A stretch of 64,000 bases of DNA, from contig JAAVDA010000005.1 in NCBI GenBank assembly GCA_014802045.1, forward strand, positions 4,926 to 68,925, given 5' to 3'. Each line of letters starts with the position of its first letter. Position 1 is the stretch's first letter. The position numbers and the translations under genes were made by a program. Shown piece by piece: positions 44,721 to 52,465 of this stretch. Source of the stretch: Bacteroides sp. (GTDB lineage Bacteria > Bacteroidota > Bacteroidia > Bacteroidales > Muribaculaceae). The notes under the pieces were generated by a model. It saw only the letters and a program-made list of their open reading frames with translations. It had not been told where the DNA came from and did not search any database.

Positions 44721-46505
44721 CTACTTCCGTCGGGAGCTCTTTTTAGCACTCTTCTTGGGTGCACGGCTCTTTTTCAGGAAATAGTCGAACGTGGTCTCGG
44801 CAGGTTCGCCCGCCACCGCCTCACGCTTTTTGCGAGCCGAGGCGCGGGCATAATCCTTGTCAGGATCGGCTATCTCACTATAGATGCGCTTACCGGCGAA
44901 ATCGGCGCCCGAAAGTCCGCGCACCACCCTTGCCGCATCTGCTTTCGGAACATCGAAGAGCGAATAGCCGGGCAGCAGGTCTATGCGACCCACATCCACA
45001 CGCTTCCCTTCCACCACATGATTGAGCATATCTATCAGATTGCCTGCAAAGAATCCGTCGCTCTTTCCGGCGTTGACATACACTCTCGCCATCCCCTTCT
45101 CGGCAGTGCGGCGATCTTTCTCCCGGTCGCTGCGGGGCGAATCCTTACGCTCTTTGCGCTCCTTGCGGGGCTTTTCGTCGATAAAGTCTATGGTAGGAGC
45201 GTCGCGGTAATATTCGAGCAGGCGGTTAAACTCCAGAGAAAGCACCCTCTTGAGCAAATCTTCCTGAGAGAGCCAGTCGAGCTTGCGGCTCACTCCGGGG
45301 AGATATTTCATTATCTCTTCGTCATCCACCTTCACCTTCTCTATCCTGTCGGCCAGATTATAGAGCTGCTTCTCGATGATATGCTGCGGAGTGGGCACCT
45401 CCTTGCGTTCGAAAGTCTTGCCGATTTTCTTTTCTATCTCACGCAGCTTGCCCTTCTCGCGTGAGTGGATTATTGCCACCGACACACCCGTCTTGCCCGC
45501 ACGTCCGGTTCGCCCCGAACGGTGGGTATATACGGCCGTATCATCAGGCAGACCGTAGTTTATCACATGAGTCAGGTCGTCCACATCCAGACCGCGTGCA
45601 GCCACATCCGTAGCCACCAGAAGAGAAATCACACGGTCGCGGAATTTCTTCATCACGATATCTCTCTGCTGCTGCGACAGATCGCCATGGAGAGCGTCGG
45701 CGTTATATCCATCCTGTATCAGCTTGTCGGCTATCTCCTGAGTGTCGCGGCGCGTGCGGCAAAAGATTATTGCGTAGATATTGGGAGAATCATCGGCTAT
45801 ACGCTTCAGGGCAAGATACTTGTCGCGGGCGTTGACCATATAATACACATGCTTCACATTGGCCGAGCCCTCATTGCGGTTGCCCACCACAAACTCCACC
45901 GGATTATGCATATACTTCTTTGCTATGCGGGCTATCTCATTGGGCATTGTGGCAGAAAACATCAGCATCTTCCTCTGTTCGGGCACCTTGGCCAGAATCT
46001 GGTCTATGGAATCAAGAAAACCCATATTGAGCATCTCGTCGGCCTCGTCGAGCACCACAGTGTGGACATCGCTGAGATCCACAACCCCGCGGTTTATGAG
46101 GTCTATCAGACGCCCCGGAGTGGCCACGATAATCTGCACACCCTCACGCAGCGCACGAATCTGGCTCTCGATGCTCGACCCCCCATACACCGGAAGCACC
46201 TTAACCTTGGGCATATATTTTGAAAAATCAGCGAGATCACTGCCAATCTGCAGACACAATTCACGCGTAGGCGATAGAATAAGTGCCTGCGGACGACGCA
46301 CATCAGGGTCTATGCGCTGAAGCACCGGCAGACCGAAAGCCGCGGTTTTCCCGGTGCCGGTCTGAGCAAGAGCCACCACATCAGTATCTTCATTGAGCAG
46401 ATGCGGAATCACCTTCTCCTGCACAGGCATAGGATTTTCAAAACCGAGCTCCTCTATTGCACGGCGCAAGTCATCTCTCACGCCTAATTCTTCAAAAGAT
46501 TTCAT
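44721..46505 (-). CDS. DEAD-box RNA helicase with DbpA-type RNA-binding tail
   Basis: 594 residues. ATP-dependent RNA helicase of the CsdA/DeaD group: Q-motif (GFENPMPVQEKVIPHLL), Walker A AQTGTGKT (47-54), DEAD box (153-156), SAT motif FSATMPNE, and motif VI HRSGRTGRAGKTG. A basic linker follows near 420-450 (RKERKERKDSPRSDREKDRR). The region around 455-530 (ARVYVNAGKSDGFFAGNLID) is a DbpA-like RNA-binding domain, and the tail is lysine-rich. Likely acts in ribosome assembly or cold adaptation. Promoter element at 46528-46535. Confidence 0.95.
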   Translation of the reverse strand: MKSFEELGVRDDLRRAIEELGFENPMPVQEKVIPHLLNEDTDVVALAQTGTGKTAAFGLPVLQRIDPDVRRPQALILSPTRELCLQIGSDLADFSKYMPKVKVLPVYGGSSIESQIRALREGVQIIVATPGRLIDLINRGVVDLSDVHTVVLDEADEMLNMGFLDSIDQILAKVPEQRKMLMFSATMPNEIARIAKKYMHNPVEFVVGNRNEGSANVKHVYYMVNARDKYLALKRIADDSPNIYAIIFCRTRRDTQEIADKLIQDGYNADALHGDLSQQQRDIVMKKFRDRVISLLVATDVAARGLDVDDLTHVINYGLPDDTAVYTHRSGRTGRAGKTGVSVAIIHSREKGKLREIEKKIGKTFERKEVPTPQHIIEKQLYNLADRIEKVKVDDEEIMKYLPGVSRKLDWLSQEDLLKRVLSLEFNRLLEYYRDAPTIDFIDEKPRKERKERKDSPRSDREKDRRTAEKGMARVYVNAGKSDGFFAGNLIDMLNHVVEGKRVDVGRIDLLPGYSLFDVPKADAARVVRGLSGADFAGKRIYSEIADPDKDYARASARKKREAVAGEPAETTFDYFLKKSRAPKKSAKKSSRRK

Positions 46506-46527
46506 AAGTATGTGTTATTTTAATTTA

Positions 46528-46535
46528 CAAAGATA
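46528..46535 (-). promoter_or_regulatory. -7 promoter element of the DEAD-box helicase gene (TATCTTTG)
   Basis: TAnnTTTG on the minus strand, 22 bases before the start codon. Confidence 0.6.
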
Positions 46536-46647
46536 CAACAAACTTCCGCATAAAGAGGTCTTCTCCCCACATCTTTTTAACAATGAATAGCAATCACTCA
46601 TATCCACGCTTATAGCTCCGCAACCCTATTTCTAAACTTTATTTTAT

Positions 46648-46678
46648 TTTGATAAAAGCGGGAATATGGTTAATTTTG
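46648..46678 (+). promoter_or_regulatory. Promoter of dapA
   Basis: -33 TTTG at 46648-46651, a 19-base spacer and -7 TAATTTTG at 46671-46678: the closest match to the Bacteroidetes consensus in this window. Confidence 0.8.
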
Positions 46679-46703
46679 CATCCGCAACAAAACCCACAAC
46701 ACG

Positions 46704-47588
46704 ATGGCCCGAATTAACCTACGAGGTATGGGGGTGGCTCTCATCACCCCTTTCCGCAAAGACAAATCGATAGATTTCGAAGCATTTGCACGCCTGCTTG
46801 ACTATCAGATAAAAAGCGGTGTCGACTATATGGTGGTGCTCGGCACCACCGCCGAGACTCCTGCTCTGAGCGCCAACGAACGCGAAGAAGTGAAGCGCTT
46901 TGTTGTCGACCGCGTGGCTGGCCGTGTGCCTCTCGTTGTGGGTTGCGGAGGAAACAACACCGCCGCAGTGGTCGAAGAAGCTAAAAACGTCAACCCCGAC
47001 GAATTCAGCGCCATCCTCTCTGTCGTACCTTATTATAATAAGCCCTCACAAGAAGGCATCTATCAGCACTACTCCGCCATAGCCGAAGCCTCTCCGGTGC
47101 CCGTTATATTATATAATGTGCCCGGACGCACCGGAGTAAACATGACCGCCGAAACCACACTGCGCCTCGCCGCCCACCACCCCAACATCGTTGCCATCAA
47201 AGAAGCATCAGGCAATATCAGCCAGATGGACGACATCATCAAACACAAACACCCCGACTTCTGCGTTATCTCCGGCGACGACGGCATCACTTTCCCCCTT
47301 ATCACCCTCGGAGCCGTCGGAGTGATTTCCGTAATAGGCAACGCCTTCCCAAAGGAATTCTCCAAAATGGTGCGACTCGCACTCGACGGCGACTATGAGC
47401 GCGCACGCACCATACACCATCAGTTCACCGAGCTTTTCAGCCTCCTGTTTGTCGACGGCAACCCCGCAGGAGTGAAATGTCTGCTCCACGCCATGGGCTT
47501 TATCGAAAACGAACTCCGCCTCCCGCTCGTGCCCACACGCATCACCACCTACGAAAAGATTCGTCAAGTGCTTGACTCGCTCAATTAA
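46704..47588 (+). CDS. dapA: 4-hydroxy-tetrahydrodipicolinate synthase
   Basis: 294 residues. Condenses pyruvate and aspartate semialdehyde in the lysine/diaminopimelate pathway. Schiff-base lysine Lys166 in IVAIKEASGN, Tyr137 in ILYNVPGRTG, and the substrate loop VVLGTTAETPALS (family: GTTGE, here GTTAE). Cytoplasmic TIM barrel of normal length. Confidence 0.96.
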   Translation: MARINLRGMGVALITPFRKDKSIDFEAFARLLDYQIKSGVDYMVVLGTTAETPALSANEREEVKRFVVDRVAGRVPLVVGCGGNNTAAVVEEAKNVNPDEFSAILSVVPYYNKPSQEGIYQHYSAIAEASPVPVILYNVPGRTGVNMTAETTLRLAAHHPNIVAIKEASGNISQMDDIIKHKHPDFCVISGDDGITFPLITLGAVGVISVIGNAFPKEFSKMVRLALDGDYERARTIHHQFTELFSLLFVDGNPAGVKCLLHAMGFIENELRLPLVPTRITTYEKIRQVLDSLN

Positions 47589-47594
47589 ATTCAC

Positions 47595-47602
47595 TATCTT
47601 TG
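47595..47602 (+). promoter_or_regulatory. -7 promoter element of tRNA-Arg (TATCTTTG)
   Basis: TAnnTTTG match ending 53 bases before the mature tRNA 5' end. Confidence 0.65.
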
Positions 47603-47654
47603 CACCCGAAAAGAGACAACACCCTCTCCTGTGCCTCTCCCACACACATACAGC

Positions 47655-47728
47655 GGTCCGGTAGCTCAGCTGGATAGAGCATCTGCCTTCTAAGCAGACG
47701 GTCATGCGTTCGAGTCGCATCCGGATCA
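47655..47728 (+). tRNA. tRNA-Arg (anticodon TCT)
   Basis: Cloverleaf read by eye: acceptor GGTCCGG/CCGGATC (one G-U pair), D-arm GCTC...GAGC, anticodon stem TCTGC/GCAGA with loop CTTCTAA (anticodon TCT, reads AGA), variable region, T-arm ATGCG/CGCAT with loop TTCGAGT. The discriminator is A and CCA is not encoded. A terminator follows directly. Confidence 0.97.
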
Positions 47729-47731
47729 CAT

Positions 47732-47767
47732 AAAGGCCACAAATTCCCCACGGATTTGTGGCCTTTT
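47732..47767 (+). terminator. Terminator of tRNA-Arg
   Basis: A perfect 13-bp stem AAAGGCCACAAAT/ATTTGTGGCCTTT with a nine-base loop and a T-run. Confidence 0.88.
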
Positions 47768-47846
47768 TCATATCCCCGCCGGCCATCACCCTCATTCCCG
47801 CAAATTTTCCACGAGATTATGCCGCAATCCGGCAGATTCCACGGTT

Positions 47847-47854
47847 AACTTTGC
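47847..47854 (+). promoter_or_regulatory. -7 promoter element of the 84-residue membrane protein gene (TAACTTTG)
   Basis: TAnnTTTG match 24 bases before the start codon; supports this short frame as a real gene. Confidence 0.6.
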
Positions 47855-47878
47855 ACCATCAACAAAACTCTTATCACT

Positions 47879-48133
47879 ATGGACGAGAACCCCGACAAAA
47901 TTCCCTACGCCGGCTACACACCCACCCCGGCCTACATCCGGAGGATGATGATATCCATCACAGCCTGTTGGCTCCTCGGTTTCATTGCCTATCGAACCCT
48001 CCATTGGGTCACGCCGCTCTTCGCTGGCCCCGCTGTCGGATGGGCCCTCCCGCTCATCATCTCAACCGCAAGAAACCGGCTCGCCTACAGCCGGGATAAA
48101 AAATCCCGACTTCAAACTCCGCTCAAATCATAA
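47879..48133 (+). CDS. Small membrane protein, unknown function
   Basis: 84 residues: a polar N-terminus (MDENPDKIPYAGYTPTPA), two hydrophobic segments (about 24-40 and 46-62) and a basic C-terminus. A well-placed promoter and leader support expression. The family is not recognised. It lies between tRNA-Arg and the candidate leader RNA. Confidence 0.6.
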   Translation: MDENPDKIPYAGYTPTPAYIRRMMISITACWLLGFIAYRTLHWVTPLFAGPAVGWALPLIISTARNRLAYSRDKKSRLQTPLKS

Positions 48134-48185
48134 ATATATCGAACATTTTATTCACCAATTAGTGGGCATTCTTGAAAAGAAGTGC

Positions 48186-48193
48186 TATCTTTG
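48186..48193 (+). promoter_or_regulatory. -7 promoter element of the leader/ncRNA (TATCTTTG)
   Basis: TAnnTTTG. No other element of this kind is seen between here and the GTPase operon at 48584. Confidence 0.6.
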
Positions 48194-48199
48194 TGACCG

Positions 48200-48486
48200 G
48201 GTTCCGACATTAAAGCTCCCATCGGGAGCACTCCGGAAAGAGTTCCGAGTTTCAACGGACGAATCCACGCAAAAGGCATCTTGCCGATAGTTCTCAATTT
48301 CGAAATCGCCAAAATAGTAGAAACAAGCAGACGGACTCTCGACGAAGAATGCCCACTTTATATATCCGTATATGCACCGCCATATCAGATATAGACGTGG
48401 GGCCAATTTCTTCAAGTCTTGTTTGTTATGGTGTTTGGCGATACCTGAAATTGAAGGACGTGACGCAGATTAGCCTCACGTCTTTT
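48200..48486 (+). ncRNA. Candidate structured RNA or attenuating leader of the GTPase operon
   Basis: About 290 bases between a promoter element and a terminator. Local stems can be read: GCTCCC-atc-GGGAGC, CTC-c-GGAA/TTCC-GAG, and GGT...ACC around GTTTGGCGAT. It ends in GACGTGA/TCACGTC plus TTTT (48457-48486). Within it lies a 63-codon frame (48349-48540) that reads through the terminator stem, so coding is unlikely. The sequence resembles, from memory, an intergenic element seen repeatedly in Bacteroidales. It may be a free small RNA or control read-through into the GTPase genes. Function unknown. Confidence 0.5.
48457..48486 (+). terminator. Terminator or attenuator upstream of the GTPase operon
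   Basis: A 7-bp stem GACGTGA/TCACGTC with a 12-base loop and TTTTGCGTTTT. The following 97 bases to 48583 hold no visible TAnnTTTG box. Confidence 0.6.
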
Positions 48487-48583
48487 GCGTTTTATATACC
48501 TCCATCAAAATATAACTCACCCTATATAATACCACAATAACTTCTACCTCAAAGAAAAACGAATCCCATATAAACGGTTAGCT

Positions 48584-49684
48584 ATGAATCAAGACAATAT
48601 CAAACGACAATTCGAACAAGACTTCGAGCAGGCAAAGAAATCTATCGGCCGTCCCAACATACTGCTCATCGGAAAAACCGGTGTGGGTAAAAGCACACTT
48701 ATCAACACCATCTTCGGAAAAAAACTGGCCGATATCTCTCATACAAAACCTCAGACAAGAGGCTTCCATAAATATTCATCACCCAATCTACCCGTCAACA
48801 TAATAGACAGCGAAGGATACGAACTCGGAAAAGAACAGTATTTTCTAACTCAGCTCAAAGAATACATTTCCTCCCACCACGCTGATATAAAAGAGCAGGT
48901 GCACATAGCTTGGTATGCCCTGAGCGTATCATCCGGAAGAATCCTCGATTTTGACCTTGAGGTAATCTCAGTGCTCAAACAGTCTAAGATTCCTACTACT
49001 GTAGTTTTCACACAGTGTGATCTTGATGATGTGGATGGAAGTGCTGCCAAAGCGATGAGCAACATCGTCTATAAGAGATTCAAAGATACCGTTCCTTGCT
49101 TTGAGACAAGCAACGACCCCGAACTCAACAAGACTCTCGACATCGATGCTCTTGTGGAATGGTCGGCTGATAATATTAACGACGAAAATCTACGTTCCGG
49201 ATTCATCGCGTCTCAATGCGCATCACTGAATCTAAAAAAAGAATCAGTAGATAAGTGTATACGTATATATGTAGGTCTGGCAGCTGGAGTTGCCGTGTCT
49301 CCAATACCGGTGTCTGATAGCATTCTACTCATGGGGTTACAGACAAAAATGGCAGCGGATATATATTCCAAATATGGAATCGACACCTCGACATCCGATT
49401 TAATCCAGCAAATGATAAAAAATAATCTTGTCAGCATAATCGGAAAAATGGCAGCCGGTAATCTGATAAAGATGATACCTATCATCGGCTCATGGGTCGG
49501 AGCGGGGATCAATGCACTTGTAGCAAGCTCCATTACCTATGGATTGGGACAAACCATCTCCTACATGTGCCGCAGTGCAATAAAATCTGCCTGGAAGGGA
49601 GAGCCATTCCAGCCCATCTCCGACGAAGCTTTCAAAAAGATGGCCGACCAATTCACCAAAGAATATAAAGAAAAGAATCAATGA
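48584..49684 (+). CDS. P-loop GTPase with DUF697-like membrane-associated tail
   Basis: 366 residues. GTPase motifs: G1 GKTGVGKST (30-38), G3 DSEG (75-78), and G4 TQCD (143-146), an unusual variant of NKxD. The C-terminal half has hydrophobic segments (about 230-255 and 290-330), and the stretch VSPIPVSDSILLMGLQTKMA fits the DUF697 pattern of YcjX-like GTPases. It is probably a membrane-linked switch or dynamin-like protein. Its stop overlaps the next GTPase gene by four bases (ATGA). AT-richer than its neighbours, suggesting acquisition. Function unknown. Confidence 0.78.
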   Translation: MNQDNIKRQFEQDFEQAKKSIGRPNILLIGKTGVGKSTLINTIFGKKLADISHTKPQTRGFHKYSSPNLPVNIIDSEGYELGKEQYFLTQLKEYISSHHADIKEQVHIAWYALSVSSGRILDFDLEVISVLKQSKIPTTVVFTQCDLDDVDGSAAKAMSNIVYKRFKDTVPCFETSNDPELNKTLDIDALVEWSADNINDENLRSGFIASQCASLNLKKESVDKCIRIYVGLAAGVAVSPIPVSDSILLMGLQTKMAADIYSKYGIDTSTSDLIQQMIKNNLVSIIGKMAAGNLIKMIPIIGSWVGAGINALVASSITYGLGQTISYMCRSAIKSAWKGEPFQPISDEAFKKMADQFTKEYKEKNQ

Positions 49685-51285
49685 CCCACTACGGTAACAC
49701 CAACGGTGCATTTACTTATCGCCGAAACATCCTCAACATGGTTGTTGTCGGTCAGTCCGGCGTGGGAAAAAGTTCATTCCTGAATTATGTCGCAGACAAA
49801 GACTACTTCCAGACCGGTGTAGGAGCGGCTGTCACCAAAGGATATTTTCATACATATGAGACCAAACGCAATAATGTGTCCTACGCCCTCTATGACACCG
49901 AAGGTCTCGAACCCGGTAAGATTGACGACTGGGAAAAGAATATCCATTCCGAAATCAAACGCCGGGACGCTTCCACAGATATGTCCGATTGGTTTCACTC
50001 CGTTTTATTCTGCATAAGCGCAGAATCAAAACGGGTGCAGCCTTTTGAAATTGAGGCTATACGGCGCATGGCTTCAACAGGTCATGTCATTGTTCTCCTG
50101 ACAAAGATGGACAAAGTGAGTCCATCAGTGCTTGAAGATATGAAGACTGAGATTCACAAGCAGATTGGAGATCAGATTGACATATTGGCGGTATGTAGCG
50201 TGGCCCAGAAATTCCGCAACGGAACAGAGAGCCACAAGCAGGGGCTTGATGCTGTTCTAAAAACCACTTTTATCGGACTGTGGAAAAAAATGGCGATGAT
50301 GGTTCCGCCAATACTTCTGAGAAGTATTATATCATACCACGGCACCATAGAGTATTATGAGAGAGTCAGCTCATTTATATCATGGAATATAATCAACGGT
50401 ATTGCTAATTCGAAAAATTCAATGATTTCGATGTCCGCACTATGCCAAAAGCTCGGCTTGGATATGAATTCAATCTCCAGTAGCACGGTTATTCCTATCT
50501 CACGTTTTCGCGCAGCAAGCAAATTTGACTGCAACATGTGGAAACCAGATGATACCATTCTTTGGAAACCAGATGATACCATTCTTATTTCAGGTGACTT
50601 CAACTATAGATCCATCTTAGACCTCCCTTTCACCCCATCTAAAAGCATCTTGGACTGGGGATTGTTCAGAGCCGGCCTACACTCCGCTATAATTAAATAT
50701 GCCTCTTTTCGTACTCAGCTGCTATCTGAGTTGAAAGCATTTAATGTCATATCCAAATTAAATTCATTGACCGCCACAATCAATGTTTGCAAGAGACTAT
50801 ACTTTGATGTCACAGGAGAGACTCTCAAGAAAGAGGTCTCAATGCATGATATCAAAAAGACGTTGGACGGATTAAAATGCCTTTCTGAAGAAGATGATCA
50901 ATTGACTCGCCAGATAGACAAAGTGAAATCTGCTATCAGGGATGTTGATTCTTGCACCTTTTTCAGTAGCACGGAAAGAGATCGATTGATTGAAGAGTAT
51001 AGTCAGCTTAAGGAATCGGTTGATAAATTTCGGAGTGAATATGCCGAGAGACTTACTGCCGTCATTAATTCCATAAAACAGGAATTGCGCAGCTTTGCCG
51101 ATTATATGCTAAGACACGAAGAAAAGCATAAGTGTACTCTTGAAATCGACAAGGACGATTTATCACAATTCCTCAGATTAGTCAGAGCTACAATGACTGA
51201 GTCGGATTGGACAAATCTTATGGTGAAAATGTATGGCCATGGCTTGTTTGAAGACTATGTAAAGGAGATGATTACCCGTATCTAA
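49681..51285 (+). CDS. Second P-loop GTPase with C-terminal coiled coil
   Basis: 534 residues. G1 GQSGVGKSS (24-32), G3 DTEG (72-75), G4 TKMD (141-144): a canonical GTPase core (about 15-210) unlike the first in sequence. The C-terminal half is helical; about 395-480 is charged and coiled-coil-prone (DDQLTRQIDKVKSAIRD, EEYSQLKESVDKFRSEYAER), as in dynamin-like or septin-like proteins. Residues near 287-302 contain a perfect eight-residue duplication (WKPDDTIL twice). Coupled to GTPase 1, so the two probably act together. AT-rich. Family not recognised. Confidence 0.75.
   Translation: MTHYGNTNGAFTYRRNILNMVVVGQSGVGKSSFLNYVADKDYFQTGVGAAVTKGYFHTYETKRNNVSYALYDTEGLEPGKIDDWEKNIHSEIKRRDASTDMSDWFHSVLFCISAESKRVQPFEIEAIRRMASTGHVIVLLTKMDKVSPSVLEDMKTEIHKQIGDQIDILAVCSVAQKFRNGTESHKQGLDAVLKTTFIGLWKKMAMMVPPILLRSIISYHGTIEYYERVSSFISWNIINGIANSKNSMISMSALCQKLGLDMNSISSSTVIPISRFRAASKFDCNMWKPDDTILWKPDDTILISGDFNYRSILDLPFTPSKSILDWGLFRAGLHSAIIKYASFRTQLLSELKAFNVISKLNSLTATINVCKRLYFDVTGETLKKEVSMHDIKKTLDGLKCLSEEDDQLTRQIDKVKSAIRDVDSCTFFSSTERDRLIEEYSQLKESVDKFRSEYAERLTAVINSIKQELRSFADYMLRHEEKHKCTLEIDKDDLSQFLRLVRATMTESDWTNLMVKMYGHGLFEDYVKEMITRI
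50539..50586 (+). repeat. Exact 24-bp tandem duplication in GTPase 2
   Basis: The unit starting TGGAAACCAGATGATACC occurs twice in direct tandem with no mismatch and keeps the frame, adding eight residues. Confidence 0.9.
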
Positions 51286-51313
51286 ATATTTTTAATACCG
51301 TCCTAAATCAACT

Positions 51314-51673
51314 ATGATTGTTCGAACAGAAAAAGAATTTGAGAAGGCACTCGAAAACAAAGAGCCTAAAATCATTTATGAAGGCCCTGAAGCAGAGAAG
51401 ATAGTTGCTAAAATTCAGGCCGCGGAGAAAAAACGCTCCCGCACTAAGAAGTGGGGCATAGGCCTCGGTATCTTATGCATCGCCGCAGCCCCATTTACAG
51501 GCGGAGGTAGTCTATTGGGACTCGGAGCTACCGCCGGCGCAATAGCTCTCTCAGAGGGAGTAATAATAGCTATTATTGGGGCGGTAGTAAGTATATCTGT
51601 GGCTGCTATCAACGCCATTAAGGAATATAAATTAGAACAAGAAAGAAACCGACTTATTCTGACACGTAAATAG
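51314..51673 (+). CDS. Small glycine-rich membrane protein of the GTPase operon
   Basis: 119 residues. A charged N-terminus (MIVRTEKEFEKALENKEPKI) is followed by two hydrophobic, glycine/alanine-rich segments (about 48-78 with APFTGGGSLLGLGATAGAI, and 82-100) and a basic end. No signal peptide. Begins 28 bases after GTPase 2. It could be a membrane partner or effector of the GTPases (inference). Family not recognised. Confidence 0.65.
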   Translation: MIVRTEKEFEKALENKEPKIIYEGPEAEKIVAKIQAAEKKRSRTKKWGIGLGILCIAAAPFTGGGSLLGLGATAGAIALSEGVIIAIIGAVVSISVAAINAIKEYKLEQERNRLILTRK

Positions 51674-51678
51674 AATCT

Positions 51679-51888
51679 ATGATTATAATCGACGGAGAAG
51701 AACTAAAACTTGAATGCAAGAGCTGCGGGCAGCGCTACACCCACATCGTAGGTTATGGCCCGATGGCTCCCAGTCCATGGTTGCGCAGACAGCAGCTCAA
51801 GAATAATCCACCTGTTTGCCCGCGCTGTAAGTCATCGCTATATAAGAGACGGACATTTTTAGACAGTATTCTGGACTTCTTCAAATAA
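51679..51888 (+). CDS. Small zinc-ribbon protein
   Basis: 69 residues with two CxxC pairs: CKSC (about 13-16) and CPRC (about 47-50), 30 residues apart, the classic zinc-ribbon arrangement. No further domain. Begins five bases after the membrane protein gene, so almost certainly in the same operon. May bind nucleic acid or a protein partner. Confidence 0.7.
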   Translation: MIIIDGEELKLECKSCGQRYTHIVGYGPMAPSPWLRRQQLKNNPPVCPRCKSSLYKRRTFLDSILDFFK

Positions 51889-51909
51889 CCACTCCTGATT
51901 CTTCACACT

Positions 51910-52449
51910 ATGATTAACACTCATAATTCAGGTGCCCATTTCACCACGCCGCACATCTCTGACGGGGATGTGCCGGCGGGGTCGGGCGGAATAAATCGCG
52001 AGGGCTACACCTACGGTCAGCTGAGGCGGATGCCGATCATACCGGAGGTGATGCGCGGTGTGACAGACCCGGTGGTGAGACGCTGGGCCGAGGAGTGCAA
52101 CGCACGCAATCGCGCAGGCTTCGTGATGAGAAAGACCGACGGAGAGTATTGCTTCGATGGTCTCCACGTAGGCCCGAAAGTCAGGCTCCCCGACAAAGAC
52201 GCACTCCAGCGCAAGTTCGGCCGCATGCCCTCGGCGGCCGAAATCCGTGAGGTGTCATACTCCTTGCTTCGTGAGGAGATTGCCAGGCAGACCGGGCTGA
52301 GTGTGACCAAAGCAGCATCCGCAATCGGTAATATGCTCGACTGTGTGCCACACGAAGATATCTCCGGATGGGTTTATATGGTACCCAATTGGGCGCATAA
52401 ATGGTTTCGCCATCGAGGCTACGTCTCCCGCATTCTGGGCGAGGAATAG
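51910..52449 (+). CDS. Hypothetical protein with HNH/EndoVII-like C-terminal motif
   Basis: 179 residues. The first 130 residues show no recognised domain. The end carries the spacing D144..H148-E...G153...MVP(157-159)...H163....H168-R-G170, which resembles the treble-clef HNH/EndoVII (LHH/WHH-type) nucleases with their pattern G-x-V-x-LVP-xxx-H-xxxx-H-x-G. The motif is short and partial, so nuclease activity is only a hypothesis. It begins 21 bases after the zinc ribbon, on the same strand, and ends at a palindrome shared with the convergent WYL gene. Confidence 0.6.
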   Translation: MINTHNSGAHFTTPHISDGDVPAGSGGINREGYTYGQLRRMPIIPEVMRGVTDPVVRRWAEECNARNRAGFVMRKTDGEYCFDGLHVGPKVRLPDKDALQRKFGRMPSAAEIREVSYSLLREEIARQTGLSVTKAASAIGNMLDCVPHEDISGWVYMVPNWAHKWFRHRGYVSRILGEE

Positions 52450-52465
52450 GTGAGCTGCCTATTCC
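52443..52465. terminator. Hairpin covering both convergent stop codons
   Basis: An 8-bp perfect stem GGAATAGG/CCTATTCC with loop TGAGCTG. It includes the stop codons of the HNH-like gene (52447-52449) and of the WYL gene (52459-52461), which lie nine bases apart. There is no long U-tract. Confidence 0.5.

Noticed and set aside
48349-48540. 63-codon frame inside the candidate leader RNA
   Set aside because: Crosses the terminator stem; the region is better explained as structured RNA.
47655-52449. Integrative element inserted at tRNA-Arg
   Set aside because: No integrase and no repeat of the tRNA 3' end found downstream; the GTPase block is only AT-richer, so mobility is unproven.
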